A DNA stretch of 64,000 nucleotides from JAOUJD01 sp963841815 (GTDB taxonomy: Bacteria > Pseudomonadota > Gammaproteobacteria > Burkholderiales > Burkholderiaceae_F), in the NCBI GenBank assembly GCA_963841815.1, contig CAWJEE010000011.1:1-64000 (forward strand), written 5' to 3'. The notes beneath the pieces were generated by a model. The model had not been told where the DNA came from, did not search any database, and worked only from the letters and a program-made list of their open reading frames with translations. The translations under genes and the position numbers were made by a program. Shown here piece by piece: positions 1 to 8,725 of the stretch (its first letter is position 1; every line of letters begins with the position of its first letter).

Positions 1-18
1 AGACCCGGACCGACTGAC

Positions 19-783
19 GTGGCGAACCTCAAGGAACTGCCCTTTTCGGCGCTGCAGTTCTACGCCACGGCGCCCTACCCGTGCAGCTACCTCGACGACC
101 GCCAGGCGCGGTCGCAGGTCGCGACACCCGCGCACCTGATCAACGCCGACGTCTACAGCGAACTCGTCAAGATGGGATTCCGCCGCAGCGGCATCTTCAC
201 GTACCGGCCGTACTGCGACGGCTGCCGCGCCTGCGTGCCGGTGCGGGTGCCCGTCAACGAGTACGAGCCCAATCGCACGCAGCGCCGGTCCTGGCTGAGC
301 CATCGCAACCTCGCGTCGCGCGTCGCCTCGCTCGCGTTCGACCACGAGCACTACGACCTCTACCTGCGCTACCAGTCGACCCGCCACGCCGGCGGCGGCA
401 TGGACAACGACAGCCGCGAGCAGTACTCGCAGTTCCTGCTGCAGAGCAAGGTCAACACGCGGCTGGTGGAGTTCCGCGACCCGCTGCCGCCGGGCGTCGA
501 CGGCCTCGGCACGCTGCGGATGATCTCGATCATCGACGTGCTGAACGACGGGCTGTCGTCCGTGTACACGTTCTTCGATCCGGACGCAGTCGGCACGAGC
601 TACGGCACGTTCAACATCGTGTGGCAGATCGAACAGTGCAAGGCGCTCGGGCTGCCGTACCTCTACCTTGGGTACTGGATCGCCGAGAGCCCGAAGATGG
701 CCTACAAGGCGCGCTTCCGCCCGGTGGAGATGCTGCGCGGCGGACGGTGGGAACGTCTGACCGAACACAAGCGCACGCGCTGA
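19..783 (+). CDS. bpt: aspartate/glutamate leucyltransferase (Bpt)
   Basis: Transfers leucine from Leu-tRNA to proteins with N-terminal Asp or Glu, marking them for ClpS/ClpAP degradation (bacterial N-end rule); cytoplasmic. The 254 residues match the family's usual length. The N-terminal half carries the conserved Cys22 region (YPCSYLDD) and the cysteine cluster YCDGCRAC at residues 65-72. The C-terminal half has the GNAT-like core with YLGYWI near residue 218. The start is a GTG one base after a TGA (15-17) that could end an upstream gene; aat is usual there, but too little is visible to call it. pyrD follows after 32 bp in the same direction. Identification is confident; the exact start is less so. 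Confidence 0.95.
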   Translation: MANLKELPFSALQFYATAPYPCSYLDDRQARSQVATPAHLINADVYSELVKMGFRRSGIFTYRPYCDGCRACVPVRVPVNEYEPNRTQRRSWLSHRNLASRVASLAFDHEHYDLYLRYQSTRHAGGGMDNDSREQYSQFLLQSKVNTRLVEFRDPLPPGVDGLGTLRMISIIDVLNDGLSSVYTFFDPDAVGTSYGTFNIVWQIEQCKALGLPYLYLGYWIAESPKMAYKARFRPVEMLRGGRWERLTEHKRTR

Positions 784-815
784 TCGCACGCCTCCCCGCT
801 CGCTAGAATGCGCAG

Positions 816-1895
816 GTGCTGTACACCTTCGCGCGCTCCGTCCTCTTCTCGCTCGACCCCGAGGTCGCCCACGACCTCACGCTGACGCAACTGCAGCGCG
901 CCTACGCGCTCGGGCTCACCCGCCTCGTCTGCAAGTCCGTGCCGCCGCTGCCGGTCACGGTGATGGGACTCGACTTCCCGAATCCGGTCGGCCTGGCCGC
1001 CGGCATGGACAAGAACGGCGACCACATCGACGCGCTCGGCAGCTTCGGCTTCGGCTTCATCGAGGCGGGCACGGTCACGCCGCGCCCGCAGCCGGGCAAC
1101 CCGAAGCCGCGCATCTTCCGGCTGATCCCCGCGCAGGGCGTGATCAACCGGATGGGCTTCAACAACGACGGCGTCGACAAGCTCGTCGACAACGTCAAGC
1201 GGCAGGGTGCGTTCCGCCGCCGCGGCGGGATCGTGGGACTGAACATCGGCAAGAACGCCGACACGCCGATCGAGCGCGCGCTCGACGACTACCGCATCGG
1301 GCTGCAGAAGGTCTACGAGCACGCCGACTACGTCGCGGTGAACATCTCGTCGCCCAACACCAAGGACCTGCGCGCGCTGCAGGGCGCGAAGGAACTCACA
1401 GGCCTCCTCGCCGGGCTGCGCGACGAGCGCAGGCGGCTCGAGGACCGCCATCGCAAGCGCGTGCCGCTCGCGGTGAAGATCGCGCCGGACCTCGACGACG
1501 CCGCGATTCCGGCGATCGCCGACACGCTGGTCGAGCACGGCGTCGACGCCGTCATCGCCACCAACACGACCATCGCGCGCGACCGCGTGCAGGGACTGCT
1601 GCACTCCGAGCAGACGGGCGGACTCTCCGGCCGTCCGCTCACCGAACGGGCCACCGCGGTCGTAGACCTCCTCGCACGCCACCTGAAGGGCACGCTGCCG
1701 ATCATCGGGGTGGGCGGCATCATGAACGGCGCCGACGCGGTCGAGAAGATGCAGGCCGGCGCGTCGCTCGTGCAGGTCTACACCGGCTTCATCTACTCGG
1801 GACCGGACGTCGTCGCCGACTGCGTCGAGGCGATCCGGGCGATGAAGGCAGAACCGTCGCGCGCGCCGCGCGGCGGCGCCCGTCGCGCCGCCTGA
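816..1895 (+). CDS. pyrD: dihydroorotate dehydrogenase (quinone), class 2
   Basis: Oxidises dihydroorotate to orotate in pyrimidine synthesis, passing electrons through FMN to membrane quinone. The 359 residues show the class 2 layout: an N-terminal amphipathic helix (LYTFARSVLFSLDPEVAHDL) for membrane attachment, then a TIM barrel with NPVGLAAGMDKNG, the active-site loop VNISSPNT, VKIAPDL, and GVGGI near the C-terminus for FMN phosphate binding. The start is a GTG. The C-terminal tail is Arg/Ala rich and poorly conserved. thpR begins 2 bp after the stop, so the two are probably co-transcribed. The bpt-pyrD order is common in betaproteobacteria. Confidence 0.97.
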   Translation: MLYTFARSVLFSLDPEVAHDLTLTQLQRAYALGLTRLVCKSVPPLPVTVMGLDFPNPVGLAAGMDKNGDHIDALGSFGFGFIEAGTVTPRPQPGNPKPRIFRLIPAQGVINRMGFNNDGVDKLVDNVKRQGAFRRRGGIVGLNIGKNADTPIERALDDYRIGLQKVYEHADYVAVNISSPNTKDLRALQGAKELTGLLAGLRDERRRLEDRHRKRVPLAVKIAPDLDDAAIPAIADTLVEHGVDAVIATNTTIARDRVQGLLHSEQTGGLSGRPLTERATAVVDLLARHLKGTLPIIGVGGIMNGADAVEKMQAGASLVQVYTGFIYSGPDVVADCVEAIRAMKAEPSRAPRGGARRAA

Positions 1896-1897
1896 CG

Positions 1898-2405
1898 ATG
1901 CGCTGCTTTCTCGCGGCGTGGCCGGACGCGGCGGCGCGCCAGCGCTGCGCCGAGCTGACCCAGGCCCTGCGGCCGCACGCCGATCACGGCCGCGTGATGC
2001 GGGCCGAGAACCTGCACCTCACCCTCGCGTTCATCGGCGACCTTCCGGACGCGCGCGGCGCCGAGGTCGCGGCTGCGTGCGCGGCGCTGCCGTCGCTGTC
2101 CTGCGATTGGGCACTGACCGAGATCGGCTTCTTCGCGCGGCCGCGCGTGCTGTGGGCCGGCGGCGCGCTGTCGGACGAACTGGCGGCGATCGCGGCCAGC
2201 GCGCGCGGGCTGCTCGACCGCATGAAGGTGGCCTACGACCGCAAGCCCTTCGTCCCGCACGTCACGCTGCTGCGCGACGTCAAGCGCTTCGACGGGCCGC
2301 GCGAGATCGTGCCGCCGATCGCGTGGCCGATCCGCGAGGTGGCGCTGTTCCGGTCGGGGCGCGACGAGAGCCGGCGCGCGCTACGTCCGCGTCGAGCCCG
2401 CCTGA
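1898..2405 (+). CDS. thpR: RNA 2',3'-cyclic phosphodiesterase (frame break near the 3' end)
   Basis: 2H phosphoesterase of the ThpR/LigT family, which opens 2',3'-cyclic phosphates on RNA. Both signature H-x-T-L motifs are visible: HLTL near residue 46 and HVTL near residue 119. The uninterrupted frame runs to 2410 with an Arg-rich tail unlike the family. Removing one C near 2371-2373 restores the expected ending, ESGARYVRVEPA, with TGA at 2403-2405. The stated end uses this corrected frame. The gene converges on lutB, whose stop lies inside it, so the 3' ends overlap by about 25 bp. It starts 2 bp after pyrD. Confidence 0.88.
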
Positions 2406-3820
2406 CCTGAGAGCCGACGCTCGCGATACATCTCGCGGAAAGTGCGGCCGCTCGGCGCCGGGAAGTCGCGGCTGACGGTCCAGCCGGCGCCCACCGGCAG
2501 GCTGCGGATGCGCTTCGCATCGCCACCCATCCAGCGCAGCACGCGGACCGCGACCTTCGACCCGAACGCGTACAGCGACGGGCGCAGGGCGGCATAGGCC
2601 CATACCGCGACGCCGACCTTCTCGTACCACGGCCGCAGCCCGCGCTCCCACTGCTTCTCGCGCAGCTTGCGCAGCAGGTCCGGCAGCGGAATCTTCACCG
2701 GGCAGACGACGCTGCACTGGCTGCACAGCGTGGCCGCGTGCGGGAGATCGAGCGCGTTCTCGATGCCGACGTAGCTCGGCGTCAGCACCGAACCCATCGG
2801 TCCCGGATACACCCAGCCGTACGCATGACCGCCGATCTTCTGGTAGACGGGACAGTGGTTCATGCACGCGCCGCAGCGGATGCAGCGGAGCATCTCCTGG
2901 AACTCGCCGCCGAGCAGGCCGGTGCGACCGGCGTCGACCAGCACGTAGTACATGTGCTCCGGGCCGTCCTCCTCGCCCGCCCGGCGCGGGCCGGTCAGCA
3001 CCGAGAAGTAGTTCGAGATCGGCTGGCCCGTCGCCGAGCGCGGCAGCAGGCGCATCAGCGTGGCGACGTCTTCGAGCGTGGGCAGGACTTTCTCGATCCC
3101 GGTCAGCACCACGTGCACCTTGGGCGGAAGGATCGTGCACATCCCTTCGTTGCCCTCGTTGGTGACGACCGTGGCCGACCCGGTCTCGGCGATCAGGAAG
3201 TTGGCGCCGGTCACACCCATGTCCGCGCTGAGGAAGTGGCCGCGCAGCACCTCGCGCGCCTCGCGCGTGAGCTGCGTGATCTCGGTCTTGCGCGGCGTGG
3301 CGTGGGCCTTCGCGAAGAGGTCGGAGATCTCTTCCTTGTCCTTGTGGATCACGGGCGCGATGATGTGCGACGGCGCCTCGTTGTCGTTGATCTGCAGGAT
3401 GTATTCGCCGAGGTCGGTCTCGACCGGCTGGATGCCCGCGGCCTCGAACGCGTGGTTCAGTCCGACCTCTTCGGACACCATCGACTTCGACTTCGTGACC
3501 TTGCGCACCCCGTGGTGCTTCGCGATGTCGACGATCAGCCGCACGGCCTCCTCGTGCGTCTCGGCGTAGAGCACCTGCGCGCCGCGCGCGCTGGCGTTGC
3601 GCTCGAAGATCTCCAGCCAGACGTCGAGGTCGGCCAGCGCCCGGTTGCGCCGCTCGACCGCCGCATCGCGCGTGGCCTCGAAGTCGTCGAGTTCGAGGAT
3701 CGCCGCCGCGCGCGCGGTGACGAACTTCTCCGACAGCTTCTTCAGGTTCTTCTGCAGGCGGACGTCGGCCAGTTTCTGGCCGGCGCGCTCCTTGAAGTGC
3801 ATGCTCTGGACTTCCATCAC
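2381..3820 (-). CDS. lutB: LutB-type iron-sulfur protein of lactate utilisation
   Basis: Predicted electron-transfer subunit of the LutABC L-lactate oxidation system. The 479 residues hold an N-terminal LutB/LutC-type domain and two 4Fe-4S motifs in the C-terminal third: CIRCGACMNHCP and CSQCSVVCP, each followed by the usual KIP/VYQ context. It overlaps the end of lutA by 4 bp (ATGA-type junction at 3817-3820), so the genes are translationally coupled. No lutC follows; the next gene downstream is convergent thpR. The lut assignment comes from the family and pairing. Related two-gene sets act on other 2-hydroxy acids, so the substrate is inferred. Confidence 0.92.
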   Translation of the reverse strand: MMEVQSMHFKERAGQKLADVRLQKNLKKLSEKFVTARAAAILELDDFEATRDAAVERRNRALADLDVWLEIFERNASARGAQVLYAETHEEAVRLIVDIAKHHGVRKVTKSKSMVSEEVGLNHAFEAAGIQPVETDLGEYILQINDNEAPSHIIAPVIHKDKEEISDLFAKAHATPRKTEITQLTREAREVLRGHFLSADMGVTGANFLIAETGSATVVTNEGNEGMCTILPPKVHVVLTGIEKVLPTLEDVATLMRLLPRSATGQPISNYFSVLTGPRRAGEEDGPEHMYYVLVDAGRTGLLGGEFQEMLRCIRCGACMNHCPVYQKIGGHAYGWVYPGPMGSVLTPSYVGIENALDLPHAATLCSQCSVVCPVKIPLPDLLRKLREKQWERGLRPWYEKVGVAVWAYAALRPSLYAFGSKVAVRVLRWMGGDAKRIRSLPVGAGWTVSRDFPAPSGRTFREMYRERRLSGQAGSTRT

Positions 3821-4542
3821 GCGTCTCCCGCCAGTACCTGCGCGATGTGCAGCACGCGCGTCTTCTCGTCACCGGTGCGCCGCAGTCGCCCCTCGATGTT
3901 CAGGATGCAGCCGAGGTCGCCGAGCACGACGGCGTCGGCGCCGCTCGCCTGGATGTTGCGGCACTTCTCGTCGACGATCGCGCCGGAGATGTCGCCGTAC
4001 TTCACCGAGAAGGTGCCGCCGAAGCCGCAGCACTGCTGGCAGTCCTTCATCTCGGTCAGCTGCACGCCGGGCAGCTTCGCCAGCAACGCGCGCGGCTGCT
4101 GCTTGACGCCGAGTTCGCGCAGGCCGCTGCAGGAATCGTGATACGTGATGTGGCCGGCGAAGTTCGACGGCACCTCGGCGATCTTCGCGACGTTGACGAG
4201 GAAGTCGGTCAGTTCGTAGGTCTTGCCGGCGAGGCGCTCGATGCGCGCCTTGAGGTCCGGGTCGTCGCGGAACAGGTCGAGGTACTGCACCTTGATCTGT
4301 CCGCCGCACGAGCCGCTCGGCAGGACGACGTAATCGAACCCCTCGAACTCGCGCAGCACCTTCTCCGCCAGCTCGCGCGCGGTGCGCGAGTCGCCCGAGT
4401 TGTAGGCCGGCTGGCCGCAGCACGTCTGCGATTCCGGCACGACCACTTCGTAGCCCGCGCCTTCGAGCAGCTTCAGGGTCGAGAACCCGATTTCCGGCCT
4501 CACGGCATCCACCAGGCAGGTGACGAACAGACCGACTCTCAC
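3817..4542 (-). CDS. lutA: LutA-type (Fe-S)-binding protein, CCG-domain
   Basis: Cysteine-rich CCG-domain protein of the LutA/YkgE family, partner of LutB in L-lactate oxidation. Visible cysteine motifs are CLVDAVRPEIG near the N-terminus, CCGQPAYNSG, SGSCGG, HDSCSGLRELG and CQQCCGFGG. The frame stays open well upstream of the true start. The GTG at 4542 was chosen because it gives the family length (241 aa), begins with the conserved VRVGLFVTC, and has GGGAGA about 8 nt upstream. It is divergent from the IclR gene and is the first gene of lutAB. The operator between them suggests IclR control. Confidence 0.92.
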   Translation of the reverse strand: MRVGLFVTCLVDAVRPEIGFSTLKLLEGAGYEVVVPESQTCCGQPAYNSGDSRTARELAEKVLREFEGFDYVVLPSGSCGGQIKVQYLDLFRDDPDLKARIERLAGKTYELTDFLVNVAKIAEVPSNFAGHITYHDSCSGLRELGVKQQPRALLAKLPGVQLTEMKDCQQCCGFGGTFSVKYGDISGAIVDEKCRNIQASGADAVVLGDLGCILNIEGRLRRTGDEKTRVLHIAQVLAGDA

Positions 4543-4656
4543 GTTCGCGATCTCCCGTGGCCCGTCAAGGCCACTGCTTGGCGCAGCCCGCGTGCTGCAT
4601 GGCACCGGGATAGTGGAACGAACCTGCCGCAGGTCAAGGTCGCCCGGCGCGACCCA

Positions 4657-4684
4657 TTGCCCACTTTTCGCAATCTGATATAAA
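4657..4684 (+). promoter_or_regulatory. candidate promoter of the IclR gene
   Basis: TTGCCC at 4657-4662 and TATAAA at 4679-4684 are separated by 16 bp, a fair sigma-70 arrangement. The inverted repeat at 4688-4708 begins 3 bp after the -10 element and would cover the start of transcription, which suits autorepression. Assignment is by motif only. Confidence 0.5.
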
Positions 4685-4687
4685 ACC

Positions 4688-4708
4688 GCGGTATCCAAAA
4701 AATACCGC
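4688..4708. promoter_or_regulatory. perfect inverted repeat, likely IclR-family operator
   Basis: GCGGTAT, 7 bp of spacer, ATACCGC: a perfect 7-bp inverted repeat. It lies 8 bp before the ATG of the IclR gene and upstream of lutA on the other strand. IclR-family dimers bind palindromes of this size between divergent genes, so this is the obvious site for control of both the regulator and lutAB. No second copy was seen nearby. Confidence 0.6.
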
Positions 4709-4716
4709 AACGCACC

Positions 4717-5514
4717 ATGACGATTGCCGCCCCGCGGGACAAGACCGCCATCCAGGTCATCGAGCGGATGATGAAGCTGCTCGATGCGCTCGCGGACCGC
4801 TCCGAGCCCGTCAGCCTGAAGGAGCTTGCGAGCACGACGGGCCTTCACCCGTCGACGGCGCACAGGATACTAAACGACATGGTCGTCGGCCGATTCGTCG
4901 ACCGCGCCGACACGCCGGGGTCGTACCGCCTCGGAATGCGACTGCTGGAACTCGGCAACCTCGTCAAGGCGCGCCTGTCGGTGCGCGAGGCCGCGCTGGA
5001 ACCGATGCGGGACCTGCATCGCCGCACCGGCCAGACCGTCAACCTGTCGGTGCGCCAGGGCGACGAGATCGTCTACGTCGACCGCTCCTACAGCGAACGC
5101 TCCGGGATGCAGGTCGTGCGGGCGATCGGCGGCCGCGCGCCATTGCACCTGACATCCAGCGGCAAGCTCTTCCTCGCCCATGACGACCCGCGCGTCGTTC
5201 GCGCCTACGCGACGCGAACCGGCCTCGCCGGCACCACCAGGAACAGCATCACGGAACTGGCCAAGCTCGAGCGCGAGCTCTCGATGGTCCGCACGCGCGG
5301 CTACGCGCGCGACAACGAGGAACTGGAACTGGGAGTGCGCTGCCTCGCCGCCGGCATCCGTGACGACACGGGGCGGATCACCGCGGGACTTTCGGTATCG
5401 GCGCCGTCCGAGCGGATGCAGGACGACTGGATCGACGACCTGCTGTCGACCGCCCAGCGAATCTCGGCCAGCCTGGGCTACAGCGGGCAGCCCGAGCCGC
5501 GCGCCAAGAGCTAG
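4717..5514 (+). CDS. IclR-family transcriptional regulator
   Basis: DNA-binding regulator, 265 residues. An N-terminal winged helix-turn-helix (about residues 12-75, with LKELASTTGLHPSTAHRILNDM) is followed by the IclR effector domain (about 85-255, with VNLSVRQGDEIVYVDR and a conserved LGVRCLAAGIRD stretch). It is divergent from lutAB with a shared intergenic region holding a strong palindrome. It probably controls lutAB and itself, with lactate or another 2-hydroxy acid as the likely effector. Effector and mode are inferred. Lut operons in other groups are more often controlled by GntR/FadR-type regulators, so this pairing deserves a check. Confidence 0.93.
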   Translation: MTIAAPRDKTAIQVIERMMKLLDALADRSEPVSLKELASTTGLHPSTAHRILNDMVVGRFVDRADTPGSYRLGMRLLELGNLVKARLSVREAALEPMRDLHRRTGQTVNLSVRQGDEIVYVDRSYSERSGMQVVRAIGGRAPLHLTSSGKLFLAHDDPRVVRAYATRTGLAGTTRNSITELAKLERELSMVRTRGYARDNEELELGVRCLAAGIRDDTGRITAGLSVSAPSERMQDDWIDDLLSTAQRISASLGYSGQPEPRAKS

Positions 5515-6560
5515 ATCGGCCGGACGGAGTCGCCGGTGGAGGAGCCGGCCGAACGCGCCGGCGCTTTCGACAAGGTGCCGCTCGTTTCGAGCCAGTCACG
5601 AATGCGCTGCGCATCGGCGATCCGGGAATACTTGCCGACGGAATCCAGCAGCACCATCACCACCCGCTTGCCCTCGATCACGGCCTGCATCACGAGGCAG
5701 CGGCCGGCGGCGGAGATGTATCCGGTCTTCTGCAGGCCGATTTCCCAGTCGGGATTCGCCGTCAGGCGATTGGTGTTGCCGTAGCGGACGCTGCGCTTGC
5801 CCATCGGCAGCGCCAGTTCGCCGCTGGTACTGAATTCCCGGATCACGTCGTGTTCGTAGGCCGCCTTGACCAGCCGCACGAGGTCGTTCGCGCTCGAGCG
5901 GTTGTCCGGCGACAGGCCGGTCGGATCGACGAAGTGCGAGTCGCTCATGCCCAGCATCCGCGCCTTCGCGTTCATCGCCTCGACGAAGTCGTCGAGGCCG
6001 CCCGGGTAGGTGCGGCCGAGCAGTTGCGCCGCGCGGTTCTCAGACGACATCAACGCCAGATGCAGCGCGGTGCCGCGGCTCATGGCGAGTCCGGGACGCA
6101 GGTTGGAGCGGATGCCGGCGCGCACCAGTTCGTCCGGCGTGACCTTCAGTTCCTCGTCGAGCGACAGGCCGGCTTCGACCGTCACCAGCGCCGTCATCAG
6201 CTTCGTGATCGACGCGATCGGCAGCACCGCGTGGACGTTCTTCTCGAACAGCACTTCATCGGTGTCCTGGTCGACGACCAGCGCCACGTGGCTCTTCAGC
6301 TGCAGCGGGTCGCCGCTGTGCGTGAGGCCGACGAGCTGGCCCTCGGACGGGCGCAGCGGCGCGCGTTCGACGCTAGCCTTCCGTTTGGACTGGATGCGGG
6401 CCGAGCCGGCGGGGATGGTGCCCTTCACGCGCTGGGCGGACTTCGCCTTGGCGATGGTCGTCGAGGCTTGCGACTCGGACCGGGTCGATGAGGTTCCGCC
6501 GAACGCGGCCCCGGAGGCCACCAGACACCCCGCCAAGGTCAAAACCAGCAATGCGCGCAA
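5511..6560 (-). CDS. pbpG: D-alanyl-D-alanine endopeptidase (PBP7-like)
   Basis: Low-molecular-weight penicillin-binding protein of the S11 peptidase family, acting on peptidoglycan cross-links in the periplasm. Counting from the chosen start: signal peptide at residues 1-22 (RALLVLTLAGCLVASGAA), S-x-x-K as SITK at 117-120, SEN at 173-175 and KTG at 278-280. The frame is open further upstream. The TTG at 6560 was chosen because it begins the signal peptide and follows GAGGAGGGG at proper spacing. It gives 349 residues, close to PbpG/PBP7. The stop overlaps the end of the convergent IclR gene by 4 bp. A DacA-type carboxypeptidase is less likely, given the length and lack of the C-terminal domain. 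Confidence 0.9.
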   Translation of the reverse strand: MRALLVLTLAGCLVASGAAFGGTSSTRSESQASTTIAKAKSAQRVKGTIPAGSARIQSKRKASVERAPLRPSEGQLVGLTHSGDPLQLKSHVALVVDQDTDEVLFEKNVHAVLPIASITKLMTALVTVEAGLSLDEELKVTPDELVRAGIRSNLRPGLAMSRGTALHLALMSSENRAAQLLGRTYPGGLDDFVEAMNAKARMLGMSDSHFVDPTGLSPDNRSSANDLVRLVKAAYEHDVIREFSTSGELALPMGKRSVRYGNTNRLTANPDWEIGLQKTGYISAAGRCLVMQAVIEGKRVVMVLLDSVGKYSRIADAQRIRDWLETSGTLSKAPARSAGSSTGDSVRPI

Positions 6561-6826
6561 AGTCCCCTCCTCACAACAAGTCGACAGCAGACCACGCAGG
6601 CCGGGCCGCCCATGGACCGAATACCGGCCTGATCGAACGCTCTTTCTGGCGGCCCCGCGCCGGACAGCTTTAAGTCCGCGCGCCATGGCCTTGAATTCTC
6701 GGCGTTTCGTGTCGGGCGGATTCTAGTCACATTTCCCGCCGACCGAATAGCCCTGCAACCCTGAAGGCCGCCGTCAGGGGACGACTCCGGTCAAGGAACC
6801 AGCCACCCCGAGCCTTCTTTCGACGC

Positions 6827-8092
6827 TCAGGCGCGGTAGATCCAGTCCCGCGTCAGCGGCAAGCCGGTGGTGCCGGGCCGTCGCTGCACGCTGCCGAGCA
6901 CCTGGTGGATCGACATCCAGCCTTGCTGGAAGCCGAAGGAGCAGCCGGCCAGGTAAGCGCGCCAGATGCGCAGAGTCCGGTCGCCGACCAGCCGTGCCGC
7001 CTCGTCATGGCGACTGTCGAGGCGTCGCGACCAGTGCGCCAGCGTCTTCGCGTAGTGCGGACGCAGCGATTCGACGTCGACGACCTCGAAGCCGGCCGAC
7101 GACATCTCGCGCACGGCGAGGTGGAGGTGCGGCAGCTCGCCCTGCGGGAAGACGTATTTTTCGACGAAGTCGCCAACACCGCTGCCCACCGGACGGTTCT
7201 CGATGTCGGCCGCCGTGATGCCGTGGTTGAGGAACAGCCCGCGATCGCGCAGGACGGCGGCGACGCTCGAAAAATACTTCGCAAGGTTCTTCAGCCCCAC
7301 GTGCTCGAACATGCCGACGCTGGCCGCCTTGTCGAAGCTGTCACGCCCATAGCGCCCGGCGAGTTCGCGGTAATCCAGCAATTCCACCTGGACGCGATCG
7401 GCGAGACCAAGCGCGGCGACGCGCTCGCGCGCCAGCCCGTGCTGTTCCGTCGACAGCGTGATGCCGACCCCGGACACGCCGTAGTGCTGCGCGGCATGGA
7501 TCACGAGGCCGCCCCATCCACAGCCGACGTCGAGCAGGCGCTCGCCCGGCGCCAGCCGGAGCTTGCGGCAGATGTGATCGAGCTTGGCGCGCTGCGCCTC
7601 GTCGAGCGTCTCGTCGCCGGTGCGGAAGTACGCGCACGAGTACACCATGCGTTCGTCGAGCCACAAGCGGTAGAACGCGTTGCCGACGTCGTAGTGGTAG
7701 TTGATCGCCGAGCGGTCGGTCCGCGCCGTGTGCCGCGCGATCGCGCACGCGACCCGCTGCGCGACGCCGCATCCGCCGGCCTCGACCAGGCGCTCCGCCA
7801 GCGGCAGCGCCTCCAGCAGGTCGCCCTGCACGTCGAGGCGGCCTTGCACGTACGCCTCCGCGAGGGTGGCGAACGACGGGCTGGCTAGCTCAGCGAGCAG
7901 CGACGGCGCGCGCACGACCAGGCGGATGCGCGCCGGCAGCCCGAAGCCGACGCGCGCCCCGTCCGGCAGTACCACCTCCAGCGGAACGCCGCCTTCGGCC
8001 GCCACCCGCGCCGCGAGGCGCTCGACGCCCGAGCGCGCCGCGCCCGCGACCTGCGTCTCCGCCCTGCGCGTCAGCGCCTGCGCGATGCCCAT
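6827..8092 (-). CDS. cfa: cyclopropane-fatty-acyl-phospholipid synthase
   Basis: Adds a methylene group from S-adenosylmethionine to unsaturated acyl chains of membrane phospholipids. The protein has 421 residues. The N-terminal lipid-binding half contains the YSCAYF motif at 151-156. The methyltransferase half has the SAM-binding motif VGCGWGG at 189-195 and the downstream GVGITLSTEQ. The C-terminus carries WRAYLAGCSFGFQQGWMS, typical of Cfa. Monocistronic: 266 bp separate it from pbpG in the same direction and 308 bp from the divergent DUF485 gene. Confidence 0.95.
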   Translation of the reverse strand: MGIAQALTRRAETQVAGAARSGVERLAARVAAEGGVPLEVVLPDGARVGFGLPARIRLVVRAPSLLAELASPSFATLAEAYVQGRLDVQGDLLEALPLAERLVEAGGCGVAQRVACAIARHTARTDRSAINYHYDVGNAFYRLWLDERMVYSCAYFRTGDETLDEAQRAKLDHICRKLRLAPGERLLDVGCGWGGLVIHAAQHYGVSGVGITLSTEQHGLARERVAALGLADRVQVELLDYRELAGRYGRDSFDKAASVGMFEHVGLKNLAKYFSSVAAVLRDRGLFLNHGITAADIENRPVGSGVGDFVEKYVFPQGELPHLHLAVREMSSAGFEVVDVESLRPHYAKTLAHWSRRLDSRHDEAARLVGDRTLRIWRAYLAGCSFGFQQGWMSIHQVLGSVQRRPGTTGLPLTRDWIYRA

Positions 8093-8400
8093 CGTGCGGC
8101 CCTCCCGTCCGTGCTCTGAAAAAATCTAGCGCTGCGCGCGGCGCGTGCCAAGGGGCCCGAGCACTGGCCGGAATCCTTTCTCGCACCGCACGCGAAGCTG
8201 GCCCTCCGCATCCCGCGAACAGGGAGTCACAGCCGCCGCCTCACCCAGTTGCGTAAGCCCCCGGTCAGGTGGAGTAAGGGAGAGGTAAGGTCGCGTCGTT
8301 AGCTTGCGCGGGCCACGGCCATAGAAGAGAAAACAAGGCCGGGTTCGGCGCAGCGATTCCGCCGCACGACAAATACCGCGGATCCAAGGGAGGGTCCCTT
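8093..8400. other. intergenic region between cfa and the DUF485-actP pair
   Basis: About 308 bp without a supported gene. It must hold the divergent promoters of cfa (-) and of the DUF485-actP operon (+), but no convincing -35/-10 pair was found. A purine-rich GGGAGGG ends 7 bp before the ATG at 8401 and is a good ribosome binding site. GGAGTAAGG and GAGGTAAGG near 8271-8290 form a short imperfect direct repeat of unknown meaning. Confidence 0.4.
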
Positions 8401-8724
8401 ATGGCAATGACTTCACTCGAGTGGGGCGCGATCGTCGCCGATCCGCGCTTCCAGGTCCTGCACAAGAAGAAGCAGGCCTTCCTGGCGGGCCTGATGATCT
8501 TCTCGGTCTTCTTCTACTTCCTGCTGCCCATCGGCGCCGCCTACTTCCCCGCCCTGTATTCCATCAGGGTGTGGGGACCCATCAACGTTGGCCTCCTGTT
8601 CGCGCTCTCCCAGTTCGTCGTCGCCTGGGGCATCGCGTTCTACTACTCGAGGCGCGCCAATAACGAGTTCGACGCGATGGCACGGGAATTGATCGTCGAG
8701 TTCGAGAAGAAAGTGAAGGTGTGA
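8401..8724 (+). CDS. DUF485 membrane protein, partner of ActP
   Basis: Small inner-membrane protein of 107 residues in the DUF485 (YjcH-like) family. It starts with a soluble stretch (ADPRFQVLHKKKQAFLAG), has two transmembrane helices at about 28-50 and 60-82 separated by a short loop, and a charged C-terminus (FEKKVKV). DUF485 proteins are nearly always encoded just before a sodium:solute symporter. Here actP starts 1 bp after the stop, so the two are coupled. Presumed accessory subunit in acetate or short-chain acid uptake; its biochemical role is not known. Confidence 0.9.
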   Translation: MAMTSLEWGAIVADPRFQVLHKKKQAFLAGLMIFSVFFYFLLPIGAAYFPALYSIRVWGPINVGLLFALSQFVVAWGIAFYYSRRANNEFDAMARELIVEFEKKVKV

Positions 8725-8725
8725 C

